Source: Numida meleagris (taxonomy: Eukaryota > Chordata > Aves > Galliformes > Numididae). From it: a stretch of 64,000 nt of DNA. Position numbers and translations under genes: made by a program. The notes under the pieces were generated by a model. The model saw nothing but the letters and a program-made list of their open reading frames with translations, ran no database searches and was not told where the DNA came from. Positions 33,237-46,630 of the stretch are shown piece by piece (position 1 is the first letter of the stretch; each line of letters opens with the position of its first letter). Where the stretch lies: contig NC_034421.1 in the NCBI RefSeq assembly GCF_002078875.1, positions 2,208,917-2,272,916 on the forward strand. The letters run 5' to 3'.

Positions 33237-36200
33237 CTGGAAAAGGAAAGAAACGTTTGTTAATTAATCAGACTTACTTATTTCTTATCTAGTCAGTAGA
33301 CCTACATTCATTATTTCATTAAGCCCTTATTAAGAGATATTGCAGAAAAAGAAAAGGAAAAATGTTAGATGTGAGTGGAAGGTGAGCCCCTGCTTGGCAA
33401 GAAATCAAAATAACTCGTTTGGCACAAGCTGTGGTTTACAACTGAGACTGTGATTCAGTGCGTGCTATTTTGAAAGAAGTCCTGAATAAAATGCACATAG
33501 GCCACTTCTTATAGCACTGCACAAACAAGCCAGCTTGAATATTTTATTGTCTAAGCAGACAGATTTCAGATTTTCAGCCGCAATCAGTATGTGTCCCAGC
33601 AGTAATTGCTAGATGCCTAAACGGGAGCTCTGCTCTTCTGAACATCTGGCCTCACACGTACAAGCAAAACCTGTTCCACAATGCAGAGTACGTTTGGAAA
33701 GGTAGATGGCTCTAAATTAATGTAGCATAACAACTGGCTAGAGATTACACTCACAGCGCAGAAGATGGGAGGCCAAACTCTGAAAATCTTAGTTATACTT
33801 TGGTGAGTTACCAGTGAGAAGGGAATCTGACCGATGCTATAGAAACACTGAAGCTACAGAAGAGCCTTGTGCTCATTAATCATTGCTGAATTACACACCT
33901 TACTGTGTTCTTTAGCATACTGTCACATATCCTTAAAAGGCCAGGCAGAGCAGAGAGGGCGAGAATGCACCCTGCACCAACACTTTGGGCAACTTGCCCG
34001 AAGCCAGTCCTTTGTTTACTGAGGGATACAGCAGGCTCCCTGGAGCCAGGGCTTCCTTTCCCCACACCGGCGTTTTGGGGAACTTATTTTCAGATGCATG
34101 AACAGTGCTGAGAAGGGTGCTCCCCGCCTCCCTTCCCCTTCCTATGCATCACCAGCAAGGGCTAAGGGAAACAGCTCCCTGACGCAAACAAAAGGCAGCC
34201 AGGCAGAACTGTGAACTGGTCTCTGCTGGTCTGGTGTGGGACCAGTCTGTCCATGGACCACCAGCGAGAGATGACACGCTTCGGACTGGAATGGAGCACA
34301 TTCCTCACAAACACAAGGGAGTGCAAGCAGTGAAGAAACGTAAAATTTTCATCAAAATAGCCGCAGGATCAACAACAAACCCACGTTGCATTTCAATGCC
34401 TTATATGGGAAATGCATATTGTAAAATCCCATTATTAGCTTATTTCCTGTTCGACTGTTCCAGAATTTATTCAGGCTCAGCTCTAGGAAATGTTTCACTC
34501 CTAAGTTCAAACCGGTCATGTCTTTCCTCTTAAGCAGCCAGAATAGTTTTGCTCCCAGGGCTGAGACGGAGCACCACAGCTCTGCGTCAGCACCACCCAC
34601 TGCTCCGGGTACCTGCAAAGGATGCTGAAACCTATGCCAAGACGATGTATTTTTCCTCTATTGTTTCATCAGGCCCACTCTGTGCTATTCCTACTCACAT
34701 TCAGGAAATACATCCTTCACAGATAACAAGCCAGCTCAAAGGTTCTACAGACACCAACTTCTCACCCCATTTTGAGCACCGATGCAAAGACCTATACTAA
34801 ACTATTCTGAAAAGTATATGGACTGTATTCTAAAATCTAAACTCATTCTTAATGAGCTTAAATGGACTCAGCATCTCTCTGGTTCAAGACTTCTCCGTTA
34901 GCAGAAAAGCACCAGTGTGCAGCAGGCAGTGGAGCTGGCTCCTGTGCCCACGCTCAGCTAAGTAGATGAGGGCCAGATATGATGGGGGAAAGCACCACGA
35001 TGCTGAACTGAATCGGTCACTGGGGGACCCTGTGTCAATGAAGCAAGTCAAACTCCTTCAGTAGCTCCGGGACCTGGAAATTTGGTACCACAGAGCCTCA
35101 TCTGCCCCACCATGATCCCCCCTTCCTTGTGCCTGGTCACCTCACTGAGCTTTAAGAAGAGTTCTGCAAACATTTACAGGAGGAAAAGGCACTCTGCAGG
35201 GCAGAGAATGAAGTCTTCAATGTGATGCATCCAAAAATAGACACGTCACTGTGAATATCAATAACCAAACCAAAATGTGACTGAGCAAACTTGGAAACTC
35301 TTTTTTGGAATAGAAACGCAGAGGAAGTAACTACCCACAATTTCAGCCTTTCATCTTTGCTTTAAGGCTGAATTTTATTTATAACTTAACAATCGACTGT
35401 ACAAACAGTGCCCAATAAATTATGTATAGCACTGCACCCTCCTTCAAAATGTTCCACGTGTCATTTCCACAACACTTTGCATTTTTTTTTCAAAAATACT
35501 CTTTAATAATAACTCACAAACTAAACCTTTCAGTTGAAGGTGTAATGAACCCAAAGTCTGTTGGCAGCAACAGCAGTTTTACGTGAATATTATTTTGCTG
35601 CCTTCTGGCATCACTAATGCATTGTATTTCAGCAAAGAATTCATGAGATGAAGTCTTAGATTTCTGAAGAGACCTTTGAAGGACACGTCATCAAACATTA
35701 GCCTACAACACACTCAGTCGCACAAATGCACGAGTTATCCAAAGTCATGGTGATGCTGATTTATATTTCCAAAGCAAAATGAAGGGCATACCTTTGTAAA
35801 GACATACAGGGGACCAGCAATATCATGACCGTCACTGGAAACACAGTCACGTTTCTTTCTACTTGGGAACTATTGTTCTTAACTTATATGGTTAGGGCAA
35901 GATCTCTCACGGTGATTAATGAGTCGGGGTGTTTCTGCTTTCGGATGCCCAGTTTGACATTCATTAAACAGACTCAGATCTCAGATGATACGGATCAGGA
36001 GGCAGCCTCAAAGTTTCCCAACCTACCAGTCTGGCAGCCAAAAACTGGGACATTGAGAACAGCACCAAAGAAAATCAGCCTTCTGGAAATTATTGTCATC
36101 AAATGTAGCAAACACTCACGGTCCCTGCATGAAATCTGGCTTTTCATTTAATTCAAACTAAGTGTAAAATCCATTCTGAGAATTTTCTTATTGCCTTTAT

Positions 36201-39180
36201 TCGCAGTTGCTGAAATAAACATGTCACAAGGATCAACATGCCAAAATGCTTTGAAAATTTGAAAAGTTTGTTCCTGACTCAAGCCAAAATGTGGAACTGC
36301 AGTAAGCAGACGCGTTTTCTCTCCTGTAATCAGCCTATGCTCCATATTCAGTTTCAACCATGTGTCCTGGGTCTGAACTACGTAGAGAAAACAAGTGAAG
36401 CTTTAAATACTGAAGGAGCTAAGAAGTGGCACTCACTAGAGGCATAAGTAATCTAGGCAGGGCCAAAATACGGGCGGTTGATTTTTTCCTGCATCTTGTG
36501 CCTGGTTATATTTTTAAGCCATTCAAAATCCCTCACTGACGATTACAGTTACAGAAAGGCCCTTACAAACACAGTGCTGCAGCCATCTCGCCATCGAGCA
36601 AAGATCGCAGCTACGTTCTCCTGCAGATCTGCACAAGTAGGTAGGTGCCTTTCTTGGCTGGGAAGGTATTGTTAAACAATCAAGCACAGACACACACGTT
36701 TGTTACAGTTACAGCATAAAGAGAAAGCCAGAAAATCACTAGTTAAGTTTTCACCCAATGTTGAACTACCATGATTTCATCTTCTCTGTCTGAGCTGCAC
36801 CACCAAGAACACAGCAGCCTCTGTCTCCTGCCTCCACACCAGCACTAAACTGTTGACACCAACTGTGCTAGCAATGCTGTGTGCTGAACTGATGGAAAGG
36901 GTTTGATTTTTCGCCAGGGTTTTTATTATTGAGCTATAAATGAGAATTGCTCACAGGGATTTCCTTATTTTGTTCAAATGGAAATGTTATCGTTTGCCAT
37001 GTTTCCAGATGACTTGTGCAGGTAATGGAAGAAGAAAACAGGGCTCCAGCTCTGGGATTTCAGCAGCTGTTTCATGAGACTGCAAATACAAGAGATGCAC
37101 CAGTGCCTCCTGGGCTCAGCATCAGCATTCGTGGGGCTCTTTCTCACCCTCTCAAGAGTCAACACTTTTGATGGGCTCTGTAATTTTTTCACAGCTTCCC
37201 TACCTGCTTCCAGAGGATCTGCATCTGGTTAATTGTGGCACTTGGAGCCAACCAGAAGGTATCAAGGACAATTTCTGGCTTGGAACTGCAGTTGTAGGTG
37301 GGATTGCACATGAATATTCACATCTGGATCCAAAGGGAGACGCTAGCGTGACAGGACTGATGTATTCCAGGGAGATTTCTGCATGTTTAATTCTTTGTAA
37401 CTTTTTGATAGTATCATTCAAAAAAAAATTACAAGAAAAGCATCTGAACAGCATAGAACATACAGAACAGTTAACTAGTCCAACAAAGTGAAACCAAGAA
37501 ATGTGTTTAGACACGCGATCTCTATCTATGCAATCAAAAAATACCATCTGTCTTCTTAGGGAATATAAAAATGTAAAAAAACTTTTTCAGAAAGGTCAAA
37601 GATATCAAAGACTTGCAGCAAGTTCTAACATATGAAGTGTCTTCCACGAGGGTACAGGAGAACTGTAAACAACTGCGGTCAGAGCTGCAACCTTAAGGTC
37701 TGATCCTCTGCTGTCTGCCGTGGTGTGACTTCGTGACACCTGCACAGGCTGAGCCAACTCCTTCTTCATGCAGAGAAGGAAAACTCCACTTGAATCAACG
37801 AGACTGCTGCTGTTTATACCAGTAAAGAATCTATCACACTGATTGCAAAATAAATGTGATGAAACACTTTGCTGATTTAATTCAGTAGCATTTTATATAC
37901 CCTGCTTGCCAAGACGTAAATGACTGTGCTAAGAGGAAGCTAGCAGAGAGGGCAGGCCCAAGAGCTTCTCTTTCTCGTGAGAAAAAGTGAATGATAAAAA
38001 TAAATCATCTCATCTGCTTTTGCACCGAGGCTGCCTGGAGTCAGTGCAGAATGTGAGATAGGCAAAAAAAAAGTGCAGCGCAGGTAATAAAGTACAGGCA
38101 ATGGGCAACCAAGAACAAGCTTGTTAAAACAAAGCCAGAGAACAAGGATTCCAAGCACTTTCAGAACCAGACTATGGCAATGGCCAAAATAGGGAAACTA
38201 TGTAAGACAATTTATCAGTTTCACAATCAGATTTCTTTCCAGCCCTTGCTGTGCTGAATGCATTACAGGAAAGGAAAAACGGAATAGACAAAATGTATAT
38301 GTGCTAGGCAAAAATGGAAAATCCTCGTTATCCTTGCAGGTTATAGTTTGTCAGAGTTCAATCAGAACAATTTCATTGCGCAGGCAAACTCAGAAAGCCT
38401 TCAGTATGTGTGCAACACGGGGTTTCTTCTTCCTTTGCTATCTCTCTAACAAAACAAAGGAAGCCCTGTCTTGCTGAGGATAGGTTTAAAAGATATGTAG
38501 CTGCTCTGGCATAATTCAACAGACACGCAACTTTTTCTTGGAGTAAGACTGCTTCAGCATGAAGACTCCAGTGTTTTAAATCTTTCCAACTTGGAAACCT
38601 CTTAAGTTTAGTAAACGTGGCTGATAATAACTCCACCTTTCATTAGCTGTAACTTGTATCTGGGCACTATTTTAAGATTTCTAAAGTTTTGGAGGTTCTC
38701 TTCTCTTGCATGTCTAGGATTTTCTTCTCTTTCATTTCCTGAAAAGATAAAAACTTTCTAGCAATTGTACTAACAACAATTGCTCCTCCTGAAAGAATGA
38801 AGAGCCCAGAATTTAAAACAGACAACTTGGTTCAATTAATATCTGCATAGTGAAGGAATAATTGCAGTACTTTACCATCGAATGAAACGGGAGGCTTCAT
38901 GCTATTGTGCACATAAAGTATAAACCTTTGATCCACAGTTTGTTCCGAAAAATGCTGCATATCATTGCTGATGTACAATACTAAACTGAGAAAGAATTAC
39001 TGTTATTGAATGACTACTGAGAATAAAAGCAGCACTACACACAGGTAAAAGAAAAGATTCCTTTCTAGAAGTATTTAAAATTAATGGTCCAGAGCCCACA
39101 ACTGCATGGTGCCACAGACATATGGCTAAGACAAACAGTCAGTACTGAAGCGTTCATAAAAGCATTACGTAGCTACCTCC

Positions 39181-39218
39181 ATTAACTTATTTTCCTGTTA
39201 GGAGAGCAATAAGTTAAT
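39181..39218. repeat. Inverted repeat in A+T-rich block
   Basis: The 11-base arms ATTAACTTATT (39181-39191) and its reverse complement (39208-39218) enclose an inner TCCT/AGGA pairing. They lie at the start of an A+T-rich block with many ATTA/TAAT sites. Confidence 0.8.
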
Positions 39219-40162
39219 TATAGAAATAAACAAGGCTATTAAAAATTGAGAGCACTTAATTACCTCATTATAATGACCAATATTTAATTATTACTACAAT
39301 TCAGCCATACATTAATTTTACCATAATGACCATATGAGTCTTTGAAATTGGACATGAGAACACATTCTAAACGGCAGGTTAAAACAAAAGCCCATGTCTA
39401 ATTCCAACACATTTATTAAGTCACAAATCCACATAACTCACAGGCCTGTGAAACAGAAAGAAATAAAACACTGTTGTCTTCTATTTCTGTGAAGAATTTC
39501 CATTTTTAATGATCTATGAAGTCCTTTTTATAGGTTCATTAATTATTACAGTGAATGACCAGAATGAAACTTTTTAAGCATAGCATCAATTTATTTTACG
39601 GACTCTCTCTATGTCTACAAGTCAGTGGTTCACACCATCTTCAACATGTTAAAAACAGCTTTCAAAGACAAAGGGCTTCTGCGGGGATCTTCATCTGGAA
39701 AGCCACCTCCTGTGGTCGATGGCACTAAGAGATAATCCCCTAAAAAGAGGCCAAGATTTGAGGCTGGAGGGTAACAAGGTGCAAGCGCACAGCCCAGCCC
39801 ATGGCTCATGCCCAGGCCGCTCCTTCTGCCCACTCCTCAGAAGCATCATTTCATGGAAGCCATGCTACAAGGCTGAGGGAGACCCATGCCTTCAGCACAT
39901 CCCAGTGCCAGAGGCAGCAGCCTTCCCACTAGGAGGCCCCAAGGCAAGGCACACAGGGGCACGGGGAGGTGGGAGGACATCACACCACGTGCACGTTAGG
40001 CCATGTGGGTTGCACTGGATCTAACGTCAGGCTGCCGGTCTATGGCACCCCTCCAAGCAGGCCCAGCCCAGCTCTCCGGAGTCTCTCACAGCAGACCAGT
40101 CTCCCACATTTTCATGGCTTCTAGTTTAAGAGCAACTGCAGACCGAGCTGTTTTAACAAGAG

Positions 40163-40345
40163 GGTACCCAGCAGGCTGAAGGAATTGATTCTGCCCCTCT
40201 GTTCAGCCCTGTAAGACAGCATAGCGTACTACGTTCAATTCTGGGTTCCCCATACAAGACACTGGCAAAGTCGAGTGAGTCCACAGTGGCCACTGAAATG
40301 CCCCAGGGCCTGAAGCACACAGATGAAGGCAGAGAGGGGCCTGGT
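40163..40345 (+). mobile_element. CR1 LINE fragment, old and degenerate
   Basis: The stretch follows the 3' part of the avian CR1 reverse-transcriptase region in order. It has CAGCAGGCTGAAGGAATTGA, then TTCTGCCCCTCTGTTCAGCC, a diverged CACCTGGAGTACTGC equivalent, TTCTGGGTTCCCCATACAAG, GAGTCCACAGTGGCCACTGA and CCCAGGGCCTGAAGCACA. These correspond to the CR1 consensus segments for 'gattctccccctctgctctg', 'agttctgggccccccagtac' and 'agggcccgaggatga...ctggagcacc' as I remember them. Identity is low, so the insertion is ancient. Both ends are ragged and the 3' octamer tail is missing. The G+C-rich sequence up to about 40540 may be further remnant, but I cannot align it. Confidence 0.7.
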
Positions 40346-41075
40346 TGGAGCAGCAGGTGGGACAGGGGACGTCTGGAAGTCTCCTCCACAGACGGGAGCC
40401 CGGGGCCTGGCAGCAAGCTTCCCTTGCTGGGAGAGGTGAGGTGGGACAGGGCCGAGCCGCAGACACAGCGGAGGCAGGGGAGCGTGAGTCAGGAGGCCAG
40501 CTGGAGGAGATCCCGAGCATAATGCACGGAAAGTATGCGCTGTGTGTACAGACGGAGGAGGATCTGCGCACTTCTGCATAAATAATTGCAACGAGACTAT
40601 ATCCCAACTTCACATCACTTGTAGCACCACGCAGCAACAAACTGTGTGCCTGTCAGCAGATCTTGATTACAAATTAAGTACCGACTTGTTTTCTTGCAGA
40701 AAAGAATCAGCTTGCTGAAACTGAATATTCCTGTGGAAAATGGTCGATGCCATTTCCCACTTAAAATGGTTTTTAAAGTGTTGAAACTGTCTAATGTCCT
40801 ACTGTGAAAGCTTCTGAGAATCTGCTTTTCGCTGATATTCTTTAAAAATTAAGTTTCTTAGTAAAAGGTTGAAATCAAAATAAGACACTGTAAAATGATA
40901 TCTCAATTGACCTTAGTCCTATCTGGTTTGTTTTCTGTATCCTCAAGATTTTTATCTTGGAACTAAGGCACAAAATGGGGGAAAGAAATGAAATGCCAAG
41001 AGAAAAACAAACAAGAAAAAAAAAAATCTGAGGAACTTGGGTCAAACACAGCTTCTACTCGGTTATGATGTACAA

Positions 41076-41105
41076 ATATATATATACATATATAAACACA
41101 CACAC
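41076..41105. repeat. Compound microsatellite (AT)n/(AC)n
   Basis: A short alternating AT stretch interrupted by ACAT is followed by an AC repeat. It could be a polymorphic marker. Confidence 0.9.
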
Positions 41106-44100
41106 CGGACTGCACAGGCTTCTTTCTGTTTTATTAGGGGAAGGATAAGTGATTAGAAGCTCTTTCCTCAGCCAGCAGGTACAGGGCTCTAATATGAAGG
41201 TAGAGGCATTTATGATGTTTGTATGCTACAAGAATTCTGCATTGCCACAAGTATAATAAATTGAAGCTTTTACTTTGAGAAAGCTCCCAATACATTATGA
41301 TGAGAAGTAGAGAAGGGCACTATAACAAAGTCAGAGCCGTTTTCTGCACACATTGACATTCCAGAAGTGACCTGGGGAAATGCTTATCACAAAGAAAAAT
41401 CATGTACATGAGAAAAGTGGGCCAAATTCATCTCTAGTGTAATCGAAACAAGGTCGGTGCATTTGAGCTAACTGAGGATGGCTCTGTAAGTCACAGATGA
41501 GTATGCACAATTTACATGTAGCCATCATGCAATTAATTATTTGTCCCTTTCTTAAACATTCTAGAAAAGAAACAGCTCATACCACGCTGAAAAAATAAAT
41601 ATTTTAACTTAATTGCTTCTGGTGGGACCGAAAGACAGCACCACAAGAATAATTATCACCCCCAAAGGAAATCTGTTACCAATACGAAGCAAATTCTACC
41701 AGTGATGAAGGGTGACCACAACAAAGTTCCCATATTTGAACAATTTATTCCTTCTGGCGTTTTTAAATCTCTTCACTCTTTAATGTCAAGCTCCCTCTTC
41801 TGGACTATCCCAATTAAACCCAAGAGTGACTGTGCACTACCTCTCATCCTCACCTGAATACTGATCATGTAGCTAAAGAAGCCCCTTGTAAATGGCATTG
41901 ATGTAGATCACTAATCTGAAGGGACACTGCAGCTCTGCTGCTGAAGTTCTTTGGAAATATATTAGCAAATACTGAGATATTTAAATAACTCCCAGAGGTT
42001 CGCAGTAATAGGTACAAAACACACTGCTATCTTATCTCTGGGAGCAGATGCTTAACTTAAGGACACAGGAACATACATCCAAATGATGGGATATGAGACA
42101 TCACCTTAAATAGTGAACTGTGGTAAATTACATTGCATATGTACGTAAGTAAATATGGAAAAACCATACTACGTATATTACCTTTTGCTCACATTTTGCA
42201 ATAAAGAGAAATACCTCCCCCATAACAGTAATGGTGCTTTTTGTTTTACCTTTGAAACTGAGATAGGGAGGACACGCTTTCATGAGAAATAAATGTTATA
42301 TATTTATGTTTCCTTGCAGCTTTGTGACTAGCAAACCGTCCACAAAGACTTATTCTACCAATTAGTTTACCAATTTTACCATACACAGCATACCTACAAA
42401 CAGCTACTTGTGCTTGTAGGAACTTGGTCAGGAACCCAATATTCATCTGTTTAAATTACTTTATTTTACTTTTTCTGCATTCTGTGCAAGATACATTCCT
42501 AAGAGTTCTCTATAAATATAGGAAAATTAAATTGCATTATTGTTCCCAAATCACATACTTACTGCTCCTATGCACTATTTTTGTATGCACGGCTCTGCAT
42601 GTATAAGAAGGGCTTGAGTGTCACCAGACAGTACCCCTGCCTGGCAACCATATCAGCACAGAAATAGATAAGGGCAAAAAAATTTTTTATTTATCTTTAA
42701 AAAACTTTAAAAACATTCCCTTTCTGTGCCTAGCAGCCCTCGCCATTTAGGATACTGCAAGAATTAGTGATGAGGTGCTAAACACAAACGCAGTCAGAGC
42801 AGGTTCTTTATCAGCTTGGTGTAAATCAGTTTTGCCTATCAGGAAATTCTTCGGGCACCTCGTGCAAGACGTGTATCAATACGCTGTGCCACTGGTAGAG
42901 CAGGGAGGCAACCTGCAACCAAAGGCAAGGCCCTGCAGAGCTCCGCTCCCTGCCACTCAGCTGCGTGCCTCCTGCAAGCCAGGGAAGCGCATGCTGCAAC
43001 TGATCACACAGAGTCTGACATGCGTCTCCTCTGGCTGACAAGCACATAACATACGGCCACAACCATCTCCCACATCTTGCTTAATTAATTTCCATCCGTG
43101 CTGTGTTCTCCCACACCTGGGGATATCAAACAGCTGCATGTAATAAAAACATTTAACTTGTGTTAGCGGATAGGATTCAATTTAGTATATAATTGGATCA
43201 GTAAATGAAATCACTGCAAAAAAGCTGATAAAGATTATCTAGCACGAGCCAGAATTATTTTCTAAAATTGTACAGATCTAGTGTTAAATAGCTGATGAAT
43301 AAAATTCATAGCTGACACAAAACCACATGTCCACAAGCACTTGATTTTCTATTTGCATATCTATAATAGCTTACAGACATGTGCAAACTCAAACACCCAC
43401 ACGTTTTCCTTATGTTTTCCCTGAGTTTATCATTACTCCCCTTCATCTCTGATTCACAGCATTTCTGAGATAGAATCTTTACAATAAAATGAACCTGAGA
43501 TAAAATTTCCCTAGACAATAAATAATTCTTTTGTAAGAGCATTTTAAGTGAGCTACGTCAATTAAAGCAGCTTTGTTTCTTACAGCATCACTAATTCAAA
43601 GAACAAGAAAGCAGAGGTCGATTAGATCAGAAGATACACACGTTTTTTTTTTAAAAGTGATCTTAAGTGCCGACACCTGAACAGAAGGGAGCTCTTCACG
43701 CACGAGGAGCTGTTTAAATCTATTGACTGTACAAATACAGACCTAAGGGCACGCTTTCTTCGTACACACATAGATAGGTTCAGACACAGTTGCGTTACTT
43801 TGTTCCGTCTTTCTCAGTAATTTTCCTTCAGACTCTTCACTAAGCGCTAAAATGCACATCAAAGTAATCCCGAAGACACCCAGCACCACTGCTGGCAGGA
43901 ACACCTGCTACTTCCAGCCTCGCCGCACTCGTGTACTATCAGTTTGCTGTTTTAAAAACCTGACTCACAAACACCCCGCTTTCATTACTATTGCCAGGAT
44001 GCGAGAGGGGAGAAAGCGGTGCTGTGTATGCCTTGCTGCATATCTGCAGTGCATTTTTGAGATGCCTGCTTGAAAGGGAACACGAAGAGCTCACGGGGCG

Positions 44101-46502
44101 GGCTGGTGGGTCAGCGTTAGTGCAGACAGCTTGGTCAGTGCCAGCCCAGCTCCCAGCAGCGCGTGGTGCTCGCACCTTTCTGCTCCGTTCTGCTGGCTCC
44201 GGCTCTGCCTTCACACTGCTGTCATTTCTGCAGCAACTTCTCAGCAGGGAGAATCGTATTTTACAGCATTAAATAAAGCAAGACAAACTCGGCCCGAAAC
44301 AAACTGCAAAACCTTGCGAGGGTACACCATCACCCAACTCATGTTGCTTCCTCACAACTAAATAACCCTCCTCACTCACAGATTTCTGTTTAATTTGGCC
44401 TCTGGCATGACAGAAAGGAATTTTTTGCCCATTTACACAGCTCTATGAATCAAATGCTGACAACGGTAAGCTGCTTCTCAGTCTGACTTAGAGGCATGCA
44501 CCGCAGAAAAGCAGCCAAGTGCCGTGCTTGCTCCATCAGGCCTCACACATAAACCAGCGCTGATATGGCCTGTAGCACACAAATCCCTCTGAACGTTAAC
44601 TTTAGGGAGAAAAAATGCTCTACAGTTCCATCACTTGGAGACTTGATATATGGCTGAGCCGAATTATCTCAACACAAACACATCTTTGACATTTATTTCT
44701 GAACACAAAGCAAGGATGGAACAAAATCACCATGTATAATTCCTGCAAACAGAACCCTGAGTCCTAACTGGACATGCTGCTACAAACTGCTCCGGCACAG
44801 GCATCTTAAAATACTCCCTCTATAAACTGGGAACTGATTTAGATTAGGTTTAAGAAATAGTTCAAAATAAACAGTCAAAAGATTTTGCTGTTTAAATATA
44901 TTTTTTAATGTAGGGCAAGCTGGATCTATTTGTGTTGATATGAAATTCCAAAATACAACAAAGAAATTTCAGAAACGTCTATACTAAAGCCCACTTAAAA
45001 TAAATCCAATTAAAGGGAATAAATAGGACAAGAGAACAACTAATTCCTTGTATTTGGTTCTCTTCAGGGAATATTCATATAAATCCACGGTCTGACATTT
45101 ATGCTGTTTCATGTGACAGGGATCAGAATTCTCCATAGTACAACATTTCTAAAGCATTTACCCCTACAGCCCGATTGTGCACCTTTATGATGAATAATAG
45201 AAAGCTCTCCACATTCACAGCAAATTTTCTATAGACTTGCAAAGGGTCTAACCCTGCCAGCTCTTACCCATGTGAACAGTCACCGCTCAGACCTGAAATA
45301 AAAGGAATAATTTAATGAAAAATGGTCTGTAGAATCAGGGATTTAGAGCGAGAACATCCTGGGACAAAGAACATCTCTCTTATCTGCCCTTCTGAAGAGG
45401 CTTGTAATCGCAAGTATTATATATGTGCTTTGTAATGCAGTAATAATAACAAGGGGAATTTTGAGCTCAGTGTCCGAATTAAGTAACTGTCCTGGATCCT
45501 GTATCAATCTTGCCTTCAGGCAGCTTCGTGCCAAAGAGAGGGTTTCCCGACTTGGGGACACAGCTGTGCTCTACCCTCGCGTGCTCCCGGGGCAGGGGCA
45601 GGCAGGCAGGCTGCTTTCAAGCCCACTTTGCATCTCATTTTTAGGGGATAGAAGTCAGGAGCTCTGCAGGGACTCCACCCTTGGCCAGATGGCTTTGGAT
45701 CTTATTTAGACGCAACGCTCATGTCTATGTATACACCACAGCCAACTGGAGGCAGAAAAGGGCAATGTTTGTGTGTGTTTATGGCTGACCGGCTGCAGAG
45801 ATGCACAAAGCAATACTTCAGCCTTTGGGACACTTCAGCTTGGATCCAGACCGAGATGTTATCACCTTAAATCAAGTGCAATTTAAAAAGTCAACTATAA
45901 TAAGAACACTGCAGACAAATTTCATGTTGGTGAGGGTCAAAAGAGTGGGGAGGAGGAAGGCAGTGAAAAGTGTTTCTTAAATAGAGGAGGTAAAGATGGC
46001 AGGAGATAAAAAGGTCAGACCAGGTGGTCTAAAGGTCCCTGCTCACCCTCGGCTCAGGGAAAGCAAACACTTGGGCTCAGGAAGAGTTGCTCGTACAAAG
46101 AAAATCTTGAGAAAAAAAAAAAAAGCCATGCCTACCTTTGGCTATCAGTGTAATGCATATACCCTGCCGGCAGATAAACGCATGGTGCCCTGCACAAACA
46201 TATCCTGCTACCACGGGCCACTTCACCCTCCACTTTAAACTGCAGCGTACACTGACATTCCAGAGATTCTCTTCACAAATATACACCTTCTGCCACAGCA
46301 CACTTGACAGTTATATCAGAGGTTATAAGAAAAATCTTAAATGAATAAACAGATCTGAAAAATAACCTGCTGATGTGCCATAGGGTTTGAAACATTAAGT
46401 TGACTTTAAAAAATAGACTAATACATGCAAAGGTCACTAAAATATTTATATTAATGATGGAGCCGAACACTAAGCAGATATTGACTTCTGTTAAGGTGAA
46501 CC

Positions 46503-46585
46503 TCAAGATTTATTGGCCTAAGAGGTAAACACTGACTGAGATAAATCCAAGGTCAATATTTACTACCAAGGACAATAAATCTTGA
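46503..46585 (-). ncRNA. Candidate intronic pre-microRNA-like hairpin (unproven)
   Basis: Arms at 46503-46536 and 46552-46585 are imperfect inverted repeats of 34 bases around a 15-base loop. The outer 13 bases (TCAAGATTTATTG) pair perfectly. In total 27 of 34 positions are Watson-Crick pairs. Read on the minus strand, which is the sense strand of PRKAR1B, three mismatches become G-U pairs, giving about 30 of 34; the plus strand gains only one. Its length, loop size and scattered bulges are those of a microRNA precursor. The sequence matches no microRNA that I recognise. It could instead be a small palindromic transposon remnant (MITE). Confidence 0.4.
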
Positions 46586-46600
46586 TGGTCTATGGAACAT

Positions 46601-46630
46601 AAAATAAATAAATATGTATGTATGTATACA
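46601..46630. repeat. Short tetranucleotide repeats (AAAT)n/(ATGT)n
   Basis: About three AAAT units are followed by three to four ATGT units. The tract starts 15 bases to the right of the hairpin at 46503-46585. Confidence 0.85.

Noticed and set aside
36084..36120. A minus-strand run resembling the RI-beta FAHLDDNE segment (TTTGCTACATTTGATGACAA), which would be the missing upstream exon
   Set aside because: The surrounding bases do not continue the RI-beta sequence, the frame is off by one base, and there is no correctly placed acceptor or donor for a 92-bp exon.
40203..40640. 145-aa minus-strand open frame
   Set aside because: It largely overlaps the antisense strand of a CR1 fragment and its G+C-rich extension, so the openness is a by-product of the repeat.
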